From: Planctomycetota bacterium
GTDB taxonomy: Bacteria > Planctomycetota > SZUA-567 > H5-PLA8
Direction: 5' to 3'
Assembly: GCA_016200135.1 (NCBI GenBank)
Contig: JACQFI010000037.1
Location: 62,001-126,000 of the forward strand
DNA: 64,000 nucleotides
This document shows positions 1 to 9,010 of the stretch, piece by piece; the stretch's first letter is position 1, and each line of letters begins with the position of its first letter. The position numbers and the translations under genes were made by a program. The notes beneath the pieces are model-generated. The model searched no databases, was not told where the DNA came from, and worked only from the letters and a program-made list of their open reading frames with translations.

Positions 1-147
1 GCGCACGCATTCCAGGTACTGGTTGCCCGGCGGGTTCACCGTCGCGAAGCGGCAGAAGCGCTGGGTGAATTCCACCAGTCCCGGCTTGAGTTTATCGATG
101 CGCGCCTGAACCTTTGGGTGCACGCCGGAAGCGGCCGATCTGGGCAT
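1..147 (-). CDS. M20-family metallopeptidase, N-terminal fragment
   Basis: The window opens inside a minus-strand gene whose ATG is at 147-145, preceded by a GAAAGGA ribosome-binding site. The 49 visible codons read MPRSAASGVHPKVQARI and later TVNPPGNQYLEC. That second stretch matches the N-terminal (S/T)VNPPG segment of M20 peptidases of the ArgE/DapE/carboxypeptidase G2 type, which are zinc hydrolases that remove acyl or amino acid groups from amide substrates. The metal-binding residues lie outside the window, so activity and substrate cannot be judged. It is transcribed divergently from the HEWG tandem array at 259. Confidence 0.7.
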   Translation of the reverse strand, partial: MPRSAASGVHPKVQARIDKLKPGLVEFTQRFCRFATVNPPGNQYLECVR

Positions 148-258
148 GAAAAGTCCTTTCTAAGCGCATGCTGGGCCTTCGGATAGGCGGGCCGAATCCG
201 AGAAACCGCAGGCGGCTTTAAGGGTCTAATCCCTATCCTTAATGGAGGAGTGCGGACG
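148..258. promoter_or_regulatory. divergent intergenic region
   Basis: This short spacer separates two divergent genes and must hold the promoter of at least the plus-strand array. A TAATCC/TATCCT stretch at about 227-239 could serve as a -10 element, but no convincing -35 is visible. A GGAGGAG ribosome-binding site at 244-250 sits 8 bases before the ATG at 259. Confidence 0.3.
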
Positions 259-1497
259 ATGCCATGTCATCTTCGAGTCATCCTGGCCGCGGCGCTGCTG
301 CTTCCGGCGGCGGGTATGAGCGCAGGCGAGGCCCCAAAGCCCGCCGCGGAGCCGTACGAGCTACACGAGTGGGGCGTCTTTCCCGTCCCGCGCAACGATG
401 CGTGGGCCATGCGCGACCTGAAAGAAGAATGGGCGGGCTTTCCCGCGTTCTTCAACCGCGTCTGGCCAGAGCGCAAATTGCCTTACCGCGGCGCCGTCGA
501 GAAGCCCGTGATCTTCTTCCACGCCGAGCATCAGATGGCCGCACGGTTGAAAATCCGCTTTGCCGAAGGCCGGCCCCTGGTCTGGTGGCCTAATGCGGAT
601 ATGCCGGGCTGGCTCGGCGGCGACAGCGTCCACGGCGAACTGGACCGCCTGGAGTTCGGCCTGCAGTTGAACGCTTGGCCCGGAAGGGGTCCCAACGAAC
701 CCCCGCATGAGCCTCCGGCGGTAGACACGGGCCACTGGATCGAGACGTTGCGAGAGGTCAAGGCGTCGTTAGTCCTGACCCCCGGCAGTTACTCCAACAA
801 GCAGAACGGCGGCGGCCTCGCCTGCGACTCGTTCCTCTACTACGACGGCATCATGAAGGCTCCGGCGACGCCCAAAGTCACGCGCGATGGCGGGGCCGTC
901 CTGATCGACTCTGCGCTCGACTACCCCATGCTGGACATGCTCGTGATCGACCGCAAGGACGGCCATGCCTCGGTCTCCGCCTTTGTCGACCGCGTCGAAC
1001 CCGGCGCGCGGAAAACTCGGCTCGAGCTTACCGCAGCAGACGCAAAGGCGCTCGAAGAGCGCGCCACCGATCTGGCCAAGCGCACCGAAGGCGCGGGCCT
1101 GAACGCCGCGGAAGCGGGCTCGCTGGTAAAGGTCTGGCACGCGGGCCTCTTCGAAGCCGACGGCCTTACGCTCTTCTATCGGATTCCGCAGGAGACGTAC
1201 GAGAAGTGGCTCCCGCTCGAGGCCAAGCCCGCGCCCGCCAAGATCGTCCGCGTTGGCTTGGTCGTGCATTCTCATCTGGAACCGGAACTCGACGCGCGCG
1301 TCGAGGCCCTGCTCAAGCAACTGGGCGCCGATACGTTTGAGACGCGCGCGGCAGCCCAGCGCGCGCTGGCGAAGATCGGCGGTGCCGCCTTTCCGGCCCT
1401 GGAGAAGGCCGCGCAGGGCGAGGATCTGGAGATTGCCAAGACCTGCCGCGACCTCCTGAAGGCGCTAGACGATCTCAAGGCTAAAGCTCAGAAGTGA
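259..1497 (+). CDS. secreted HEWG-motif protein with C-terminal HEAT-like segment, copy 1
   Basis: The 412-residue product starts with a signal peptide (LRVILAAALLLPAAGMSAG). The mature N-terminus carries YELHEWGVFPVPRND, then PYRGAVEKPVIFFHAEH, a YYDG.MKAPATPKVTRD block near the middle, and a C-terminal segment ending GGAAFPALEKAAQGED that looks like one HEAT-type helical pair. The HEWG motif followed by a PV(I/L)(F/Y)F strand recurs in uncharacterised secreted proteins of Planctomycetes and Acidobacteria, and I know of no assigned reaction. An in-frame GTG at 250 could be a start, but it overlaps the ribosome-binding site GGAGGAG (244-250), so the ATG at 259 is preferred. It is the first of three tandem paralogues. 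No catalytic residues can be named. Confidence 0.75.
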   Translation: MPCHLRVILAAALLLPAAGMSAGEAPKPAAEPYELHEWGVFPVPRNDAWAMRDLKEEWAGFPAFFNRVWPERKLPYRGAVEKPVIFFHAEHQMAARLKIRFAEGRPLVWWPNADMPGWLGGDSVHGELDRLEFGLQLNAWPGRGPNEPPHEPPAVDTGHWIETLREVKASLVLTPGSYSNKQNGGGLACDSFLYYDGIMKAPATPKVTRDGGAVLIDSALDYPMLDMLVIDRKDGHASVSAFVDRVEPGARKTRLELTAADAKALEERATDLAKRTEGAGLNAAEAGSLVKVWHAGLFEADGLTLFYRIPQETYEKWLPLEAKPAPAKIVRVGLVVHSHLEPELDARVEALLKQLGADTFETRAAAQRALAKIGGAAFPALEKAAQGEDLEIAKTCRDLLKALDDLKAKAQK

Positions 1498-1522
1498 ACG
1501 CCCAACACAAAGGATATACACC

Positions 1523-2782
1523 ATGCGTTTATTCTTGTTTACGGCGGTACTGGTTCTAGCTGGTAGCGTGTTTGGCGGTGAGGCGCAGCCCGCGGGGGCC
1601 TACGAACTCCACGAGTGGGGCGTCTTCTCCGTCCCGCGCAACGACGCCTGGGCGCAGCATGACATGAAGCAGGAATGGGCGCAGATGCCCAAGGAGTTCT
1701 ACGGACGCGCGCCCGGCAGGTATCTGCCCTACCGCGGGCCGGTCAAGAAACCCGTGATCTTCTTCCACGCCCAGAAGCCGCTGCAGGTGAAATTGACCAT
1801 CACGTTCGCGGAAGGCAGTCCCATGGTCTGGTGGCCCGCCGCGGAAGAGCCTGCGAATTGGGGCGGCTATGGAAAGAACGAACCCAACCGCCTGGTCTTC
1901 TCGGTTTTTGTAAAGGAGACGCCGAAGGGTGGCGCGAACGGCGCAAATACCATCAAGGTGCCCGAGAAGCATTGGATGGAATCCCTGCGCGCCGTGAAAA
2001 GCGAGAAGATTTTCTGCGAGGGCTCCTTCACCAACAAGATGCCCGGAGAGCTCTGGGATTCCGAGAGCTTCATCTATTACGACGGCCTGATGAAAGCGCC
2101 GGCCACGCCCAAAGTGACGCGCGAGGGCGAAAAGATCGTCGTGGAGACGCCGGGCGATTTCGTCTGTCTCGATTTGATGGCCGTCGAGCGCCTGGGGAAG
2201 AGCGTGCGCATCGCGAAGAACTGGAGCGGTTGGGAGGGCATTCTGGATGCCGCGCAGCGCCAGACGCGGTTGGAGATGATTCCGGCTCAGGCCGAAGACT
2301 TCGAGCGCCTGCGCAAGGAGTTGGTCGCACGTTTGACCAAGGCGGGCCTGAATGCGGACGAGGCCGAGTCGCTGGCCGCGGTCTGGAACGACGGGCTCTT
2401 CAAGAACGAGGGGTTGACGGTCTTCTATCGCGTGCCGCAGACGGTCTACGAAAAGTTGCTGCCGCTCGATGCCAAGCCCGCGCCGTCCAAAACGGTGCGC
2501 GTGGGGCTGGTGATTCACGAACGGCTGGAGCCCGAGCTGGATGCGTGCGTCGCGGCGCTTCTCAAGCAACTTGGCGCCGAGGCGTTCGAGTCGCGCGAAC
2601 AGGCCCTGAGCGAGCTGACAAAGATCGGCGGCGCAGCGTTTCCGGCGCTCGAGAAGGCCGCGCAAGGCGAAGACGTGGAGATCAGCAAGGCCTGCCGGAA
2701 GATTCTTGAAGTCCTCGACGCCAAAGCCGCCGAGGACCAGAACCGCGGAGCGAAGGACCCGAATGCGGCAAGGGGCAAGTAA
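1523..2782 (+). CDS. secreted HEWG-motif protein with C-terminal HEAT-like segment, copy 2
   Basis: This 419-residue paralogue of the preceding gene begins 25 bases after it, behind AAAGGAT. It has a short signal peptide (FLFTAVLVLAGSVFGG), then AYELHEWGVFSVPRND, PYRGPVKKPVIFFHAQ, YYDGLMKAPATPKVTR and the same C-terminal helical segment (GGAAFPALEKAAQGEDVEI). Its N-terminal third is nearly identical to copy 3, so copies 2 and 3 probably arose by the more recent duplication. The tail after the helical segment is lysine/asparagine-rich and unique. The function is unknown; extracytoplasmic location is inferred from the signal peptide, and one transcript with its neighbours is likely from the close spacing. 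Confidence 0.75.
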   Translation: MRLFLFTAVLVLAGSVFGGEAQPAGAYELHEWGVFSVPRNDAWAQHDMKQEWAQMPKEFYGRAPGRYLPYRGPVKKPVIFFHAQKPLQVKLTITFAEGSPMVWWPAAEEPANWGGYGKNEPNRLVFSVFVKETPKGGANGANTIKVPEKHWMESLRAVKSEKIFCEGSFTNKMPGELWDSESFIYYDGLMKAPATPKVTREGEKIVVETPGDFVCLDLMAVERLGKSVRIAKNWSGWEGILDAAQRQTRLEMIPAQAEDFERLRKELVARLTKAGLNADEAESLAAVWNDGLFKNEGLTVFYRVPQTVYEKLLPLDAKPAPSKTVRVGLVIHERLEPELDACVAALLKQLGAEAFESREQALSELTKIGGAAFPALEKAAQGEDVEISKACRKILEVLDAKAAEDQNRGAKDPNAARGK

Positions 2783-2809
2783 CCCGGATAACCAGGAAAA
2801 GGAAAATTC

Positions 2810-4045
2810 ATGCGTTTGCTGATTTCGATGCTTCTATGTGCGCTGGGCCTGGCGGGCGCGGCGTTTACCGCGGAGCCCAACGCGGACGCGGCCTACGAGC
2901 TACACGAGTGGGGCGTCTTCTCCGTCCCGCGCAACGACGCTTGGGCGCAACACGACATGAAGCAGGAATGGGCGCAGATGCCCAAGGAGTTCTACGGCTG
3001 GCCGCCGGGACGGACGCTGCCGTATCGCGGGCCGGTACGTAAGCCCGTGATTTTTTTTCACGCCGAGAAGGCGCTGCAGCTGGACCTGACAATCCGCTTC
3101 GCCGAGGGCGCGCCGATGGTGTGGTGGCCCGCTGCGGCAGAGCCCGCAAACTTTGGCAGCCTGGGAAAGAATGACGGTCACCGCCTGGTCTTCTCGCTCT
3201 TTGTGAAAGACCCGCCCCAAGGCATGCCGAACGGCGGCCGGACGATCGAGGTCCCCGAGAAGCACTGGGTTGCAAGCCTGCGCGCCGTCAAAAGCGAGAA
3301 GATCCACAGCTTCGGCTCGCACAGCCGATTAGATGGAACCGGCTGCGACAGCGAGAACTTCATTTACTACGACGGCCTGATGAAAGCCCCGGCGACGCCC
3401 AAGGTCACGCGCGACGGCGACGTGCTCGTGCTTGAGACGTCCGGCGGCCAGGTCTTCCTCGACCTGATGGCTATCGAGCGCTCCGAGAAGGGCGTGCGAA
3501 TTGCTAAGGCCTGGAGCGACTGGAACGCGCAGGTCGAGACGAAAAAGCTCGACATGCGCCTGCAGATGGCCGCGACCACCGAGGACGACCTCAAGCGCCT
3601 CCGCAAGGAGCTGGCCGAGCGCCTGACGAAAGCGGGCCTGAACGCCGACGAGGCCGAGTCGCTGGTGAAGGTCTGGGACGAGGGGATCTTCAAGAACGAC
3701 GGGCTCACGATCTTCTACCGCGTGCCGCAGGAGACCTACGAGAAATGGCTGCCGCTCCAGGCCAAGCCCGCGCCCGCGAAGACCGTACGCGTCGGACTGG
3801 TGCTGCATGAACACATGGAGCCCGAACTCGACGCGCAAGTTGACGCGCTGCTCAAAAAGCTGGGCGCCGAAGCCTTCGAGGACCGCAGCGCGGCGCAGAA
3901 GGAACTCACGGCCATCGGCGCCGCTGCCTTCCCTGCGCTTGAAAAGGCCGCGCAAGGCGACGACGCCGAGATCGCCAAGTCCTGCCGCGCGATCATTAAC
4001 GCACTCGACGCGACGCCGGCGTTAAAGGATGTAGAGAAGAAGTGA
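2810..4045 (+). CDS. secreted HEWG-motif protein with C-terminal HEAT-like segment, copy 3
   Basis: This 411-residue third paralogue starts 27 bases after copy 2, behind an AGGAAAAGGAAAA purine tract. Signal peptide (LLISMLLCALGLAGAAF), HEWGVFSVPRND, PYRGPVRKPVIFFHAEK, YYDGLMKAPATPKVTRD and the helical C-terminus (AAAFPALEKAAQGDDAEI) are all present. Nothing suggests a pseudogene, because all three copies are full length with intact blocks. The three genes differ most in the middle (about residues 100-170 and 200-250), which may reflect different ligands. It could equally be a non-enzymatic surface protein. Confidence 0.75.
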   Translation: MRLLISMLLCALGLAGAAFTAEPNADAAYELHEWGVFSVPRNDAWAQHDMKQEWAQMPKEFYGWPPGRTLPYRGPVRKPVIFFHAEKALQLDLTIRFAEGAPMVWWPAAAEPANFGSLGKNDGHRLVFSLFVKDPPQGMPNGGRTIEVPEKHWVASLRAVKSEKIHSFGSHSRLDGTGCDSENFIYYDGLMKAPATPKVTRDGDVLVLETSGGQVFLDLMAIERSEKGVRIAKAWSDWNAQVETKKLDMRLQMAATTEDDLKRLRKELAERLTKAGLNADEAESLVKVWDEGIFKNDGLTIFYRVPQETYEKWLPLQAKPAPAKTVRVGLVLHEHMEPELDAQVDALLKKLGAEAFEDRSAAQKELTAIGAAAFPALEKAAQGDDAEIAKSCRAIINALDATPALKDVEKK

Positions 4046-4073
4046 CGGCGTAGAGCGCAGCAAATAGATAACA

Positions 4074-4145
4074 CCTGGCTCGCGGCACCTGGCAGCGCAT
4101 TGGGCGTTGGGGATCAAGATGGACGCAAGCCGCGAGCGAGCCAGG
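4074..4145. repeat. imperfect inverted repeat between convergent genes
   Basis: The left arm CCTGGCTCGCGG (4074-4085) pairs with CCGCGAGCGAGCCAGG (4130-4145), which carries a four-base internal duplication. It lies between the end of the plus-strand HEWG array and the end of the minus-strand MBL gene, so it could act as a bidirectional terminator or be a degenerate mobile repeat. No U-run follows either arm. Confidence 0.5.
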
Positions 4146-4172
4146 AGCCAGCCCGTTCGGCAGTCCTGAGCC

Positions 4173-5042
4173 TTACAACTCGATCTCCATCCCTTCCCGC
4201 GCCGCGTCCACTTCGATGCCGAGCTTCCGGCCTTCCTGCCTCGCGTCGGTCTCGATGCGGGCGAGCGCCCAGTCGTCGCGCAACGGATCGTGATGGGTGA
4301 GCAGCAGCCGCTTGACGCCGGCCGCGGCGCATTCGCGCAGGCCGTGCACCCAGGTCGAATGCCCCCAGCCGACGTAGCTCGGATATTCTTCAGGCGTAAA
4401 TTGCGCATCGTATAGGAGAATATCCGCGCCGCGGGCGAGTGTCTGAAGATGCGCGTTGGCCTTGTCGCCATGTTCGGTGTCGGTGGCGAAGACGAACGAG
4501 CGCGCCTTGCCGCCGCGCCGGTATTCGATGCGGTACCCGAAGCAACTGCCGGGATGGTTGAGTTCGCCCGCAGTGACCGCCAATACGCCCGCGGTGCCCG
4601 GCAGTTCGACGCGCTGCCCGGCCACCAAGTTGAAGAAGTGCATCTGCGCGCCCATCTGGTCGAGCGCCACGGGAAAGTTCAAGCTCTGCTGCTGGAGCAG
4701 CAGCGCGTTGGCCACGGCGCTCCCGCCGAAATTCGGCAACTGCGGATGGCTGCGCCCGTAGAGATTGAACACACTGTCCCGGTCGAAACTCGGCAGGAAG
4801 AACGGGAAGCCCTGGATGTGGTCCCAATGGACGTGGCTGAAAAAGAAGGTGGCCCGCAAGCCGGGGTGTTCGGCGAGCGCGAGCCCCAGATTGCGCAGGC
4901 CCGTGCCCGCGTCCAGGATGAGCACCTGCCCGGGCACGGAGATGCTCACGCAGGTGGTGTTGCCGCCGTAGCGATTGGTGACGAATTCGGCGGTGCTGGG
5001 CGCGGGGATGCTGCCGCGGCAGCCCCAGATCTTGATCTTCAC
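4173..5042 (-). CDS. MBL-fold metallo-hydrolase (GCRGSIP family)
   Basis: The 289-residue cytoplasmic protein starts with MKIKIWGCRGSIP, the signature of a metallo-beta-lactamase-fold subfamily that includes cyclic-phosphodiesterase-like hydrolases. The metal-binding HxHxDH is intact at residues 70-75 (HVHWDH), followed by an Asp in the FATDTEHG strand and a His in LLLTHHDP near the C-terminus. A two-metal hydrolase is therefore expected, probably acting on a phosphodiester or similar bond, with the substrate unknown. The start is GTG at 5042 with GGGAG nine bases upstream. It is followed 24 bases upstream in the same direction by the MBL-type lipoprotein gene. Confidence 0.85.
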   Translation of the reverse strand: MKIKIWGCRGSIPAPSTAEFVTNRYGGNTTCVSISVPGQVLILDAGTGLRNLGLALAEHPGLRATFFFSHVHWDHIQGFPFFLPSFDRDSVFNLYGRSHPQLPNFGGSAVANALLLQQQSLNFPVALDQMGAQMHFFNLVAGQRVELPGTAGVLAVTAGELNHPGSCFGYRIEYRRGGKARSFVFATDTEHGDKANAHLQTLARGADILLYDAQFTPEEYPSYVGWGHSTWVHGLRECAAAGVKRLLLTHHDPLRDDWALARIETDARQEGRKLGIEVDAAREGMEIEL

Positions 5043-5066
5043 GCCGCTTGCTCCCTGCCGACGACG

Positions 5067-6155
5067 TTATTTGTCCGTGTAGGGATCGGGAGCGCCGATG
5101 CCGTTGGGAACGGCCGCCCCTGCCCCACCCGGAGTGGGCGGGGCCTTCTCGGTTCCGCCGGACGAGAACTCCTTGTAGATAAGCTGCACGTTACCCGGTA
5201 GCCATTCGGTGTAGCGAGCCCAGGTGGCGTACGTGGGAAGCTTGACCTCCCGCGCCGCCTGCTCGGCGGATTTGCCCGCCTCGGACGCGCGCTTTACTTC
5301 GGCCCACAGCGTGGTCAGGAATTCCGTCTGAGACTTGATGGCGTCCTTGGCGTCCTTGCCTTCCTTAACCGGCCCGTGTCCCGGCACCAGCACGTCGATA
5401 TCGAGCGAATTGAGATATTGAAGCGCCTTCACCCAATTGCGCACCGTAGGCGTGCGGCCATCAGGAAAAGGCACGAAATTGGGGATGACCACGTCGCCGG
5501 CGAAGAGCACCTTCTGCTGCGGCAGGTAGATCACGCAGTCGCCTTCGCCCACGCAGTCGCCCAGGGAGATCATCTTGACCTCCACTTCAGGCGTGTGCAG
5601 CGTGAGCGTGCCCTCGAAGGTAATTACCGGCGGCGTGATGTGGTGGCCTTCGAGTCCGGGCACCTTGAAGTCGGACTTCAGGACTTCGCGCATCTTGCGC
5701 ACGGTGTCGATATGCGCCAGATATTTGCCCGCACGGTCGGTGGTGATGATGTCCGCCGTCTGGTCGAAGGCCGTGTCGCCGAAGGAGTGCGAACCGCGAT
5801 ACGTCGTGTTCAGGACATAGAGCACCGGCGGGGCCAGCGTGCGGGGTTTCTCGGAGCGGCCCTTGTACAGATCGTCCCAGAACGCTTTACTGCGGGAGAG
5901 CGCGTCGGCGTTCATCCGGTCGCCAAGGGTGGGCGTGAGCGGCGGGTCGATGACAATCGCGCCGAGGCTGGTGACCACGACGCCCGCGTTCGGAGCACCG
6001 TCGCGGCCTACGGCCGCATAGACCTGCGTCCGGCCTTCCGTGCCCTTTAGCGGTTGGATGACATAGTCGCAACCGGCCAACGCAAACGCGAGCGCGGCGA
6101 GCGCGGCCAGTCGCGCAGCCGTTGCAGACCCCTGCTTCCACATACGTCGGGACAT
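5067..6155 (-). CDS. MBL-fold lipoprotein with degenerate metal site
   Basis: The 362-residue protein has a lipoprotein signal peptide ending in LAGC, so Cys29 should be lipidated. The fold resembles the SoxH/quinoprotein-relay branch of the metallo-beta-lactamase superfamily: VVVTSLGAIVIDPP strands, FAGDVVIP, and LVPGHGP near residue 265. The canonical NTHxHxDH motif reads NTTYRGSH at residues 116-123, so two His and the Asp are lost and only the last His is kept, while the later Asp and His motifs remain. This may be a non-catalytic, binding-only or alternative-metal member. An AAAGGA site precedes ATG 6155. It is probably co-transcribed with the genes at 4173 and 6174. Confidence 0.75.
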   Translation of the reverse strand: MSRRMWKQGSATAARLAALAALAFALAGCDYVIQPLKGTEGRTQVYAAVGRDGAPNAGVVVTSLGAIVIDPPLTPTLGDRMNADALSRSKAFWDDLYKGRSEKPRTLAPPVLYVLNTTYRGSHSFGDTAFDQTADIITTDRAGKYLAHIDTVRKMREVLKSDFKVPGLEGHHITPPVITFEGTLTLHTPEVEVKMISLGDCVGEGDCVIYLPQQKVLFAGDVVIPNFVPFPDGRTPTVRNWVKALQYLNSLDIDVLVPGHGPVKEGKDAKDAIKSQTEFLTTLWAEVKRASEAGKSAEQAAREVKLPTYATWARYTEWLPGNVQLIYKEFSSGGTEKAPPTPGGAGAAVPNGIGAPDPYTDK

Positions 6156-6173
6156 GCCATTCCTTTCCGCGGC

Positions 6174-7358
6174 TTATTTCAAAAGCCGTGCATCCGCCCA
6201 ATCGAGATGATCGCCCGCGTCGTCGTTATCAGGCCCGTAGTCGCAAATCAACTCCAGGGACTTGGCGCCCATGACCGAGACCTTGATTTTTTTGGCCGCA
6301 TCGCCGGACTTCACGTCGCCGGCCTCCAATTCCTTCCCATCGGCCATGATCTTGTAGCTGCACACGGCGCTGGAGGGCGCGCTCGCATCGAGTCCCACGT
6401 CCGACAGGAACCGGTCGTACGCGCCGTCGAGGGTATACGTCAATTTGCAGTACGAATGTACGCCAATCCCGCGGTTGTACTCTTTCCGCCCCAGCCGCAG
6501 TTTCTCGCCGGAGACCGCCAGGTTCCTGCGCCACGGCCGGACCACCGGCACGCCGCCGACATACGGCTTCTCTTCCGCCTGCGGCGTCAGTTCGGCCAGG
6601 TACGTCAGTTTGCCGCCTTTGATCTCGATCGACAGCAGCGCCTTCTCCGGCACCTTCATTACGATGCCGTCGCCGGAGTCCACGCTCAGGCTGCCTTCGG
6701 CGAAACCCGTTAGCCTGCCGCCGACGATCGAACCGTCCGTCAGCCGTACCGCGGCCCAGAGCCCTTCCACCGGCTTGAACCTCTCGAGCGCGGCGTAGCG
6801 GAAGGCGGCGACCTGATCGTATGGAATCGAGCGCTTCTGCCCGCCGGCCTCGAAGACCATCTCCTTGTCGTTAAACCCGCCCATGAACCCATTCACCGTC
6901 TCGCCCTTGGGCGTCAGCATCTTGTCTTCGTCCGCGTCCGCGCCGGCGAAGAACGCGGCGACGACAGTTTCCGCGGGCGCGTCTTTGAGCGCGAAAACGA
7001 TTCCCTTCAGCGCGTTGTTCTTGAGGTTCAATTCGCCCAATAGAGGCTGGTTCGCCTTCAAGGCCGTATCGTTGCCTTGAACGATGTCCGCCTGGATCGC
7101 GTCGCCGTTGCGCAGCAGGATCTTGGCTTTGGCCGTGCTGGCCGCCAGCGCGGCGCCCTTCACTCGCACTTCGGCGATGTCTTCCAGCTTGACGGTTTTG
7201 CCGCCGACCTCCAATCCGGCGTCGGCCTTCACCGACTGCAAGGGCCCCGCGACTTCGTCGCCGTCGGCTCCGGAAAGCACGACGTCAAGCCCATGCGCCG
7301 AATACACACCCAGGCCAAGCGCGGCCAATGCGAGCATAAAGGCCTTCGAAACGTTCAT
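6174..7358 (-). CDS. secreted NPCBM-domain protein
   Basis: The 394-residue protein has a signal peptide (AFMLALAALGLGVYSAHG). The C-terminal ~140 residues match the NPCBM/NEW2 carbohydrate-binding domain: RGIGVHS, KLTYTLDGAYDRF, VGLDASA, VCSYKIMADGK, and a closing DHLDWADARL. The N-terminal 240 residues are beta-rich and include GGRLTGFAEGSLSV-like strands, resembling secreted planctomycete proteins that bind or sense glycans. No catalytic domain is seen. The ATG at 7358 with AGGAG eight bases upstream is preferred over the GTG at 7376, which overlaps that site. Confidence 0.8.
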   Translation of the reverse strand: MNVSKAFMLALAALGLGVYSAHGLDVVLSGADGDEVAGPLQSVKADAGLEVGGKTVKLEDIAEVRVKGAALAASTAKAKILLRNGDAIQADIVQGNDTALKANQPLLGELNLKNNALKGIVFALKDAPAETVVAAFFAGADADEDKMLTPKGETVNGFMGGFNDKEMVFEAGGQKRSIPYDQVAAFRYAALERFKPVEGLWAAVRLTDGSIVGGRLTGFAEGSLSVDSGDGIVMKVPEKALLSIEIKGGKLTYLAELTPQAEEKPYVGGVPVVRPWRRNLAVSGEKLRLGRKEYNRGIGVHSYCKLTYTLDGAYDRFLSDVGLDASAPSSAVCSYKIMADGKELEAGDVKSGDAAKKIKVSVMGAKSLELICDYGPDNDDAGDHLDWADARLLK

Positions 7359-7391
7359 AACGGTTGCTCCTGACACCTGCGGGCCAAACGG

Positions 7392-8870
7392 CTAACGAAC
7401 TTCGTCCGGCTGCGGAGCGGGCGGCTTGTCCGTCTTCGGCCCCCACTCTTCGCCGTCCTTGAGCTTCTCCTTCGGTTCTTTTTTGAGCTCATCTCTATCG
7501 GTCTTGGATTCGGGCTCCGCGGACTTGGCCTCTTCCTTCTTCTCGCCGTTCTCCTTCGCCCACCACGCCTGCCATTCTTTCGGATCGTTGCCCAACTTCT
7601 GCTTGGTGATGTCGCGCAGGGCGTCCATGGCGGCGCCGCGGATCTTGTAGTCCTCGTCCTTCACGGCTTCCATGAGCGCGCCGTAGATTTCCTTGCCGCC
7701 GATCAGGCGCAGTGCTTCCACCACGTCCATCCGCACGCCTTTATCCTTGTCTTTCAGCGCTTCGGCGATCGCTTCGACGTGCTGCTTGCCCGCGTATTTT
7801 CCCAGCGCATAGACCGCGCGCGTGCGCATCTCGGGGTCCTGGGACTTGAGCAGCGTCTTGAGCGACTCCGCGCCGGCCGCCGAACCCAGTTTCGCCGTCG
7901 ACGAACCCGCGTAGAGAATCACGTCTTCGGTCTCCTTGGGATCGAAGAGCCGTTCCTTCAGCGCCGAGACGCCGTCCTTATAGTTCGCGTCGCCGATCGC
8001 GCGGGCGGCCATGGCCCGGGTCGCGGCGTCCTTATTGTGGAGGATCTCCACCAGCACCGGGCCCGCGCGCGGATCCTTGGCGTCGCCGAGCGCGATCAGG
8101 ATCGACTTCACCATCTCGGTCGTCGTGGATTCCTGCCGGTAAACGGCGGCAAGTCCGGGCACGGCGAGGTTGCCCATGTCGCGCAGCTCTTTCCAGGCCT
8201 TGTCGCGTTCGGCTTCTTCGGTTTTCAGCGTTCCGCGGATCAGTTTGCGGACCTTGTTGATGACATCCGGATCGACCTCGGGCTCTTTCGGCGGTTCCTT
8301 CGGCGTCTCGGCCTGAGCGGTGGTCTTGCCCGGCGTCTCTTTGGCGCCCTGCTGCTCGAACGCCTTCGCGGCGTCGCCCCGGGCGTACTGTTTGAGGTCC
8401 AGGACCGAGAGGTCCTCGGGGACGTGCATCACGAAGTAATCTTCCGCGCCCAGGACCTTCAACTTACCCGTTTTGAAGACGCGCAACGCGCCTTCGGGAC
8501 GCTTGACCGTCCAAGCCGTCGCGAGCCGTTCCCCGCCGCACCACAGCCGGAACGCCTCGCGGACCTTCTCCGGCACGCGGTCTTCGGCGAGTTTGTGCTC
8601 CTCTTCCTCGAGCACCGCGCCCTTCTCGCTGATGACGGCCTTATACTCCTTCTCGCCGTTCACCTCGTCCGCCAGCCGGAATTCGTACAACTCGTCGAAG
8701 TCCTTGGTCTTGCGCCGCACACGCTTGATCGTCACGCCGTTAAAATGCTGCGCCAGAGTCTTCGTTACGGCTTCGGGAACCTTTTCCGACGGTTCCTCCG
8801 CAAAGGCAAAGGCGGCGGCGAGCAGCAAAAGACCCGCGCCCAGATGAACGGGATTCCGATAACCGCGCAT
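7392..8870 (-). CDS. secreted HEAT-repeat protein with PepSY-like N-terminal domain
   Basis: The 492-residue protein begins with a signal peptide (GAGLLLLAAAFAFA). Residues about 30-110 (TIKRVRRKTKDFDELYEF, KAVISEKGAVLEEE) look like a PepSY-like/DUF2874 domain. Residues about 215-410 form HEAT/PBS-lyase repeats with units such as DPRAGPVLVEILHNKD and DPEMRTRAVYALGKYAG. The C-terminus is Lys/Glu/Pro-rich and disordered. HEAT arrays bind proteins, so an envelope scaffold is plausible but unproven. Start ATG 8870 has AAGGGG upstream. It runs in the same direction as a second HEAT protein and the giant coiled-coil gene. Confidence 0.75.
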   Translation of the reverse strand: MRGYRNPVHLGAGLLLLAAAFAFAEEPSEKVPEAVTKTLAQHFNGVTIKRVRRKTKDFDELYEFRLADEVNGEKEYKAVISEKGAVLEEEEHKLAEDRVPEKVREAFRLWCGGERLATAWTVKRPEGALRVFKTGKLKVLGAEDYFVMHVPEDLSVLDLKQYARGDAAKAFEQQGAKETPGKTTAQAETPKEPPKEPEVDPDVINKVRKLIRGTLKTEEAERDKAWKELRDMGNLAVPGLAAVYRQESTTTEMVKSILIALGDAKDPRAGPVLVEILHNKDAATRAMAARAIGDANYKDGVSALKERLFDPKETEDVILYAGSSTAKLGSAAGAESLKTLLKSQDPEMRTRAVYALGKYAGKQHVEAIAEALKDKDKGVRMDVVEALRLIGGKEIYGALMEAVKDEDYKIRGAAMDALRDITKQKLGNDPKEWQAWWAKENGEKKEEAKSAEPESKTDRDELKKEPKEKLKDGEEWGPKTDKPPAPQPDEVR

Positions 8871-9010
8871 GGCTTCTACCCCTTAGACAAAAGCGGATGA
8901 AGGTTTTACTGCATGGTCCGGAGCGCTGTCAAACACGGCCATCCCTCGCCAAGGGCGCACCGTGCAACCTTCTTAGACGCTCGAAACGGCCCGAATTTCA
9001 CCGGCAATAG

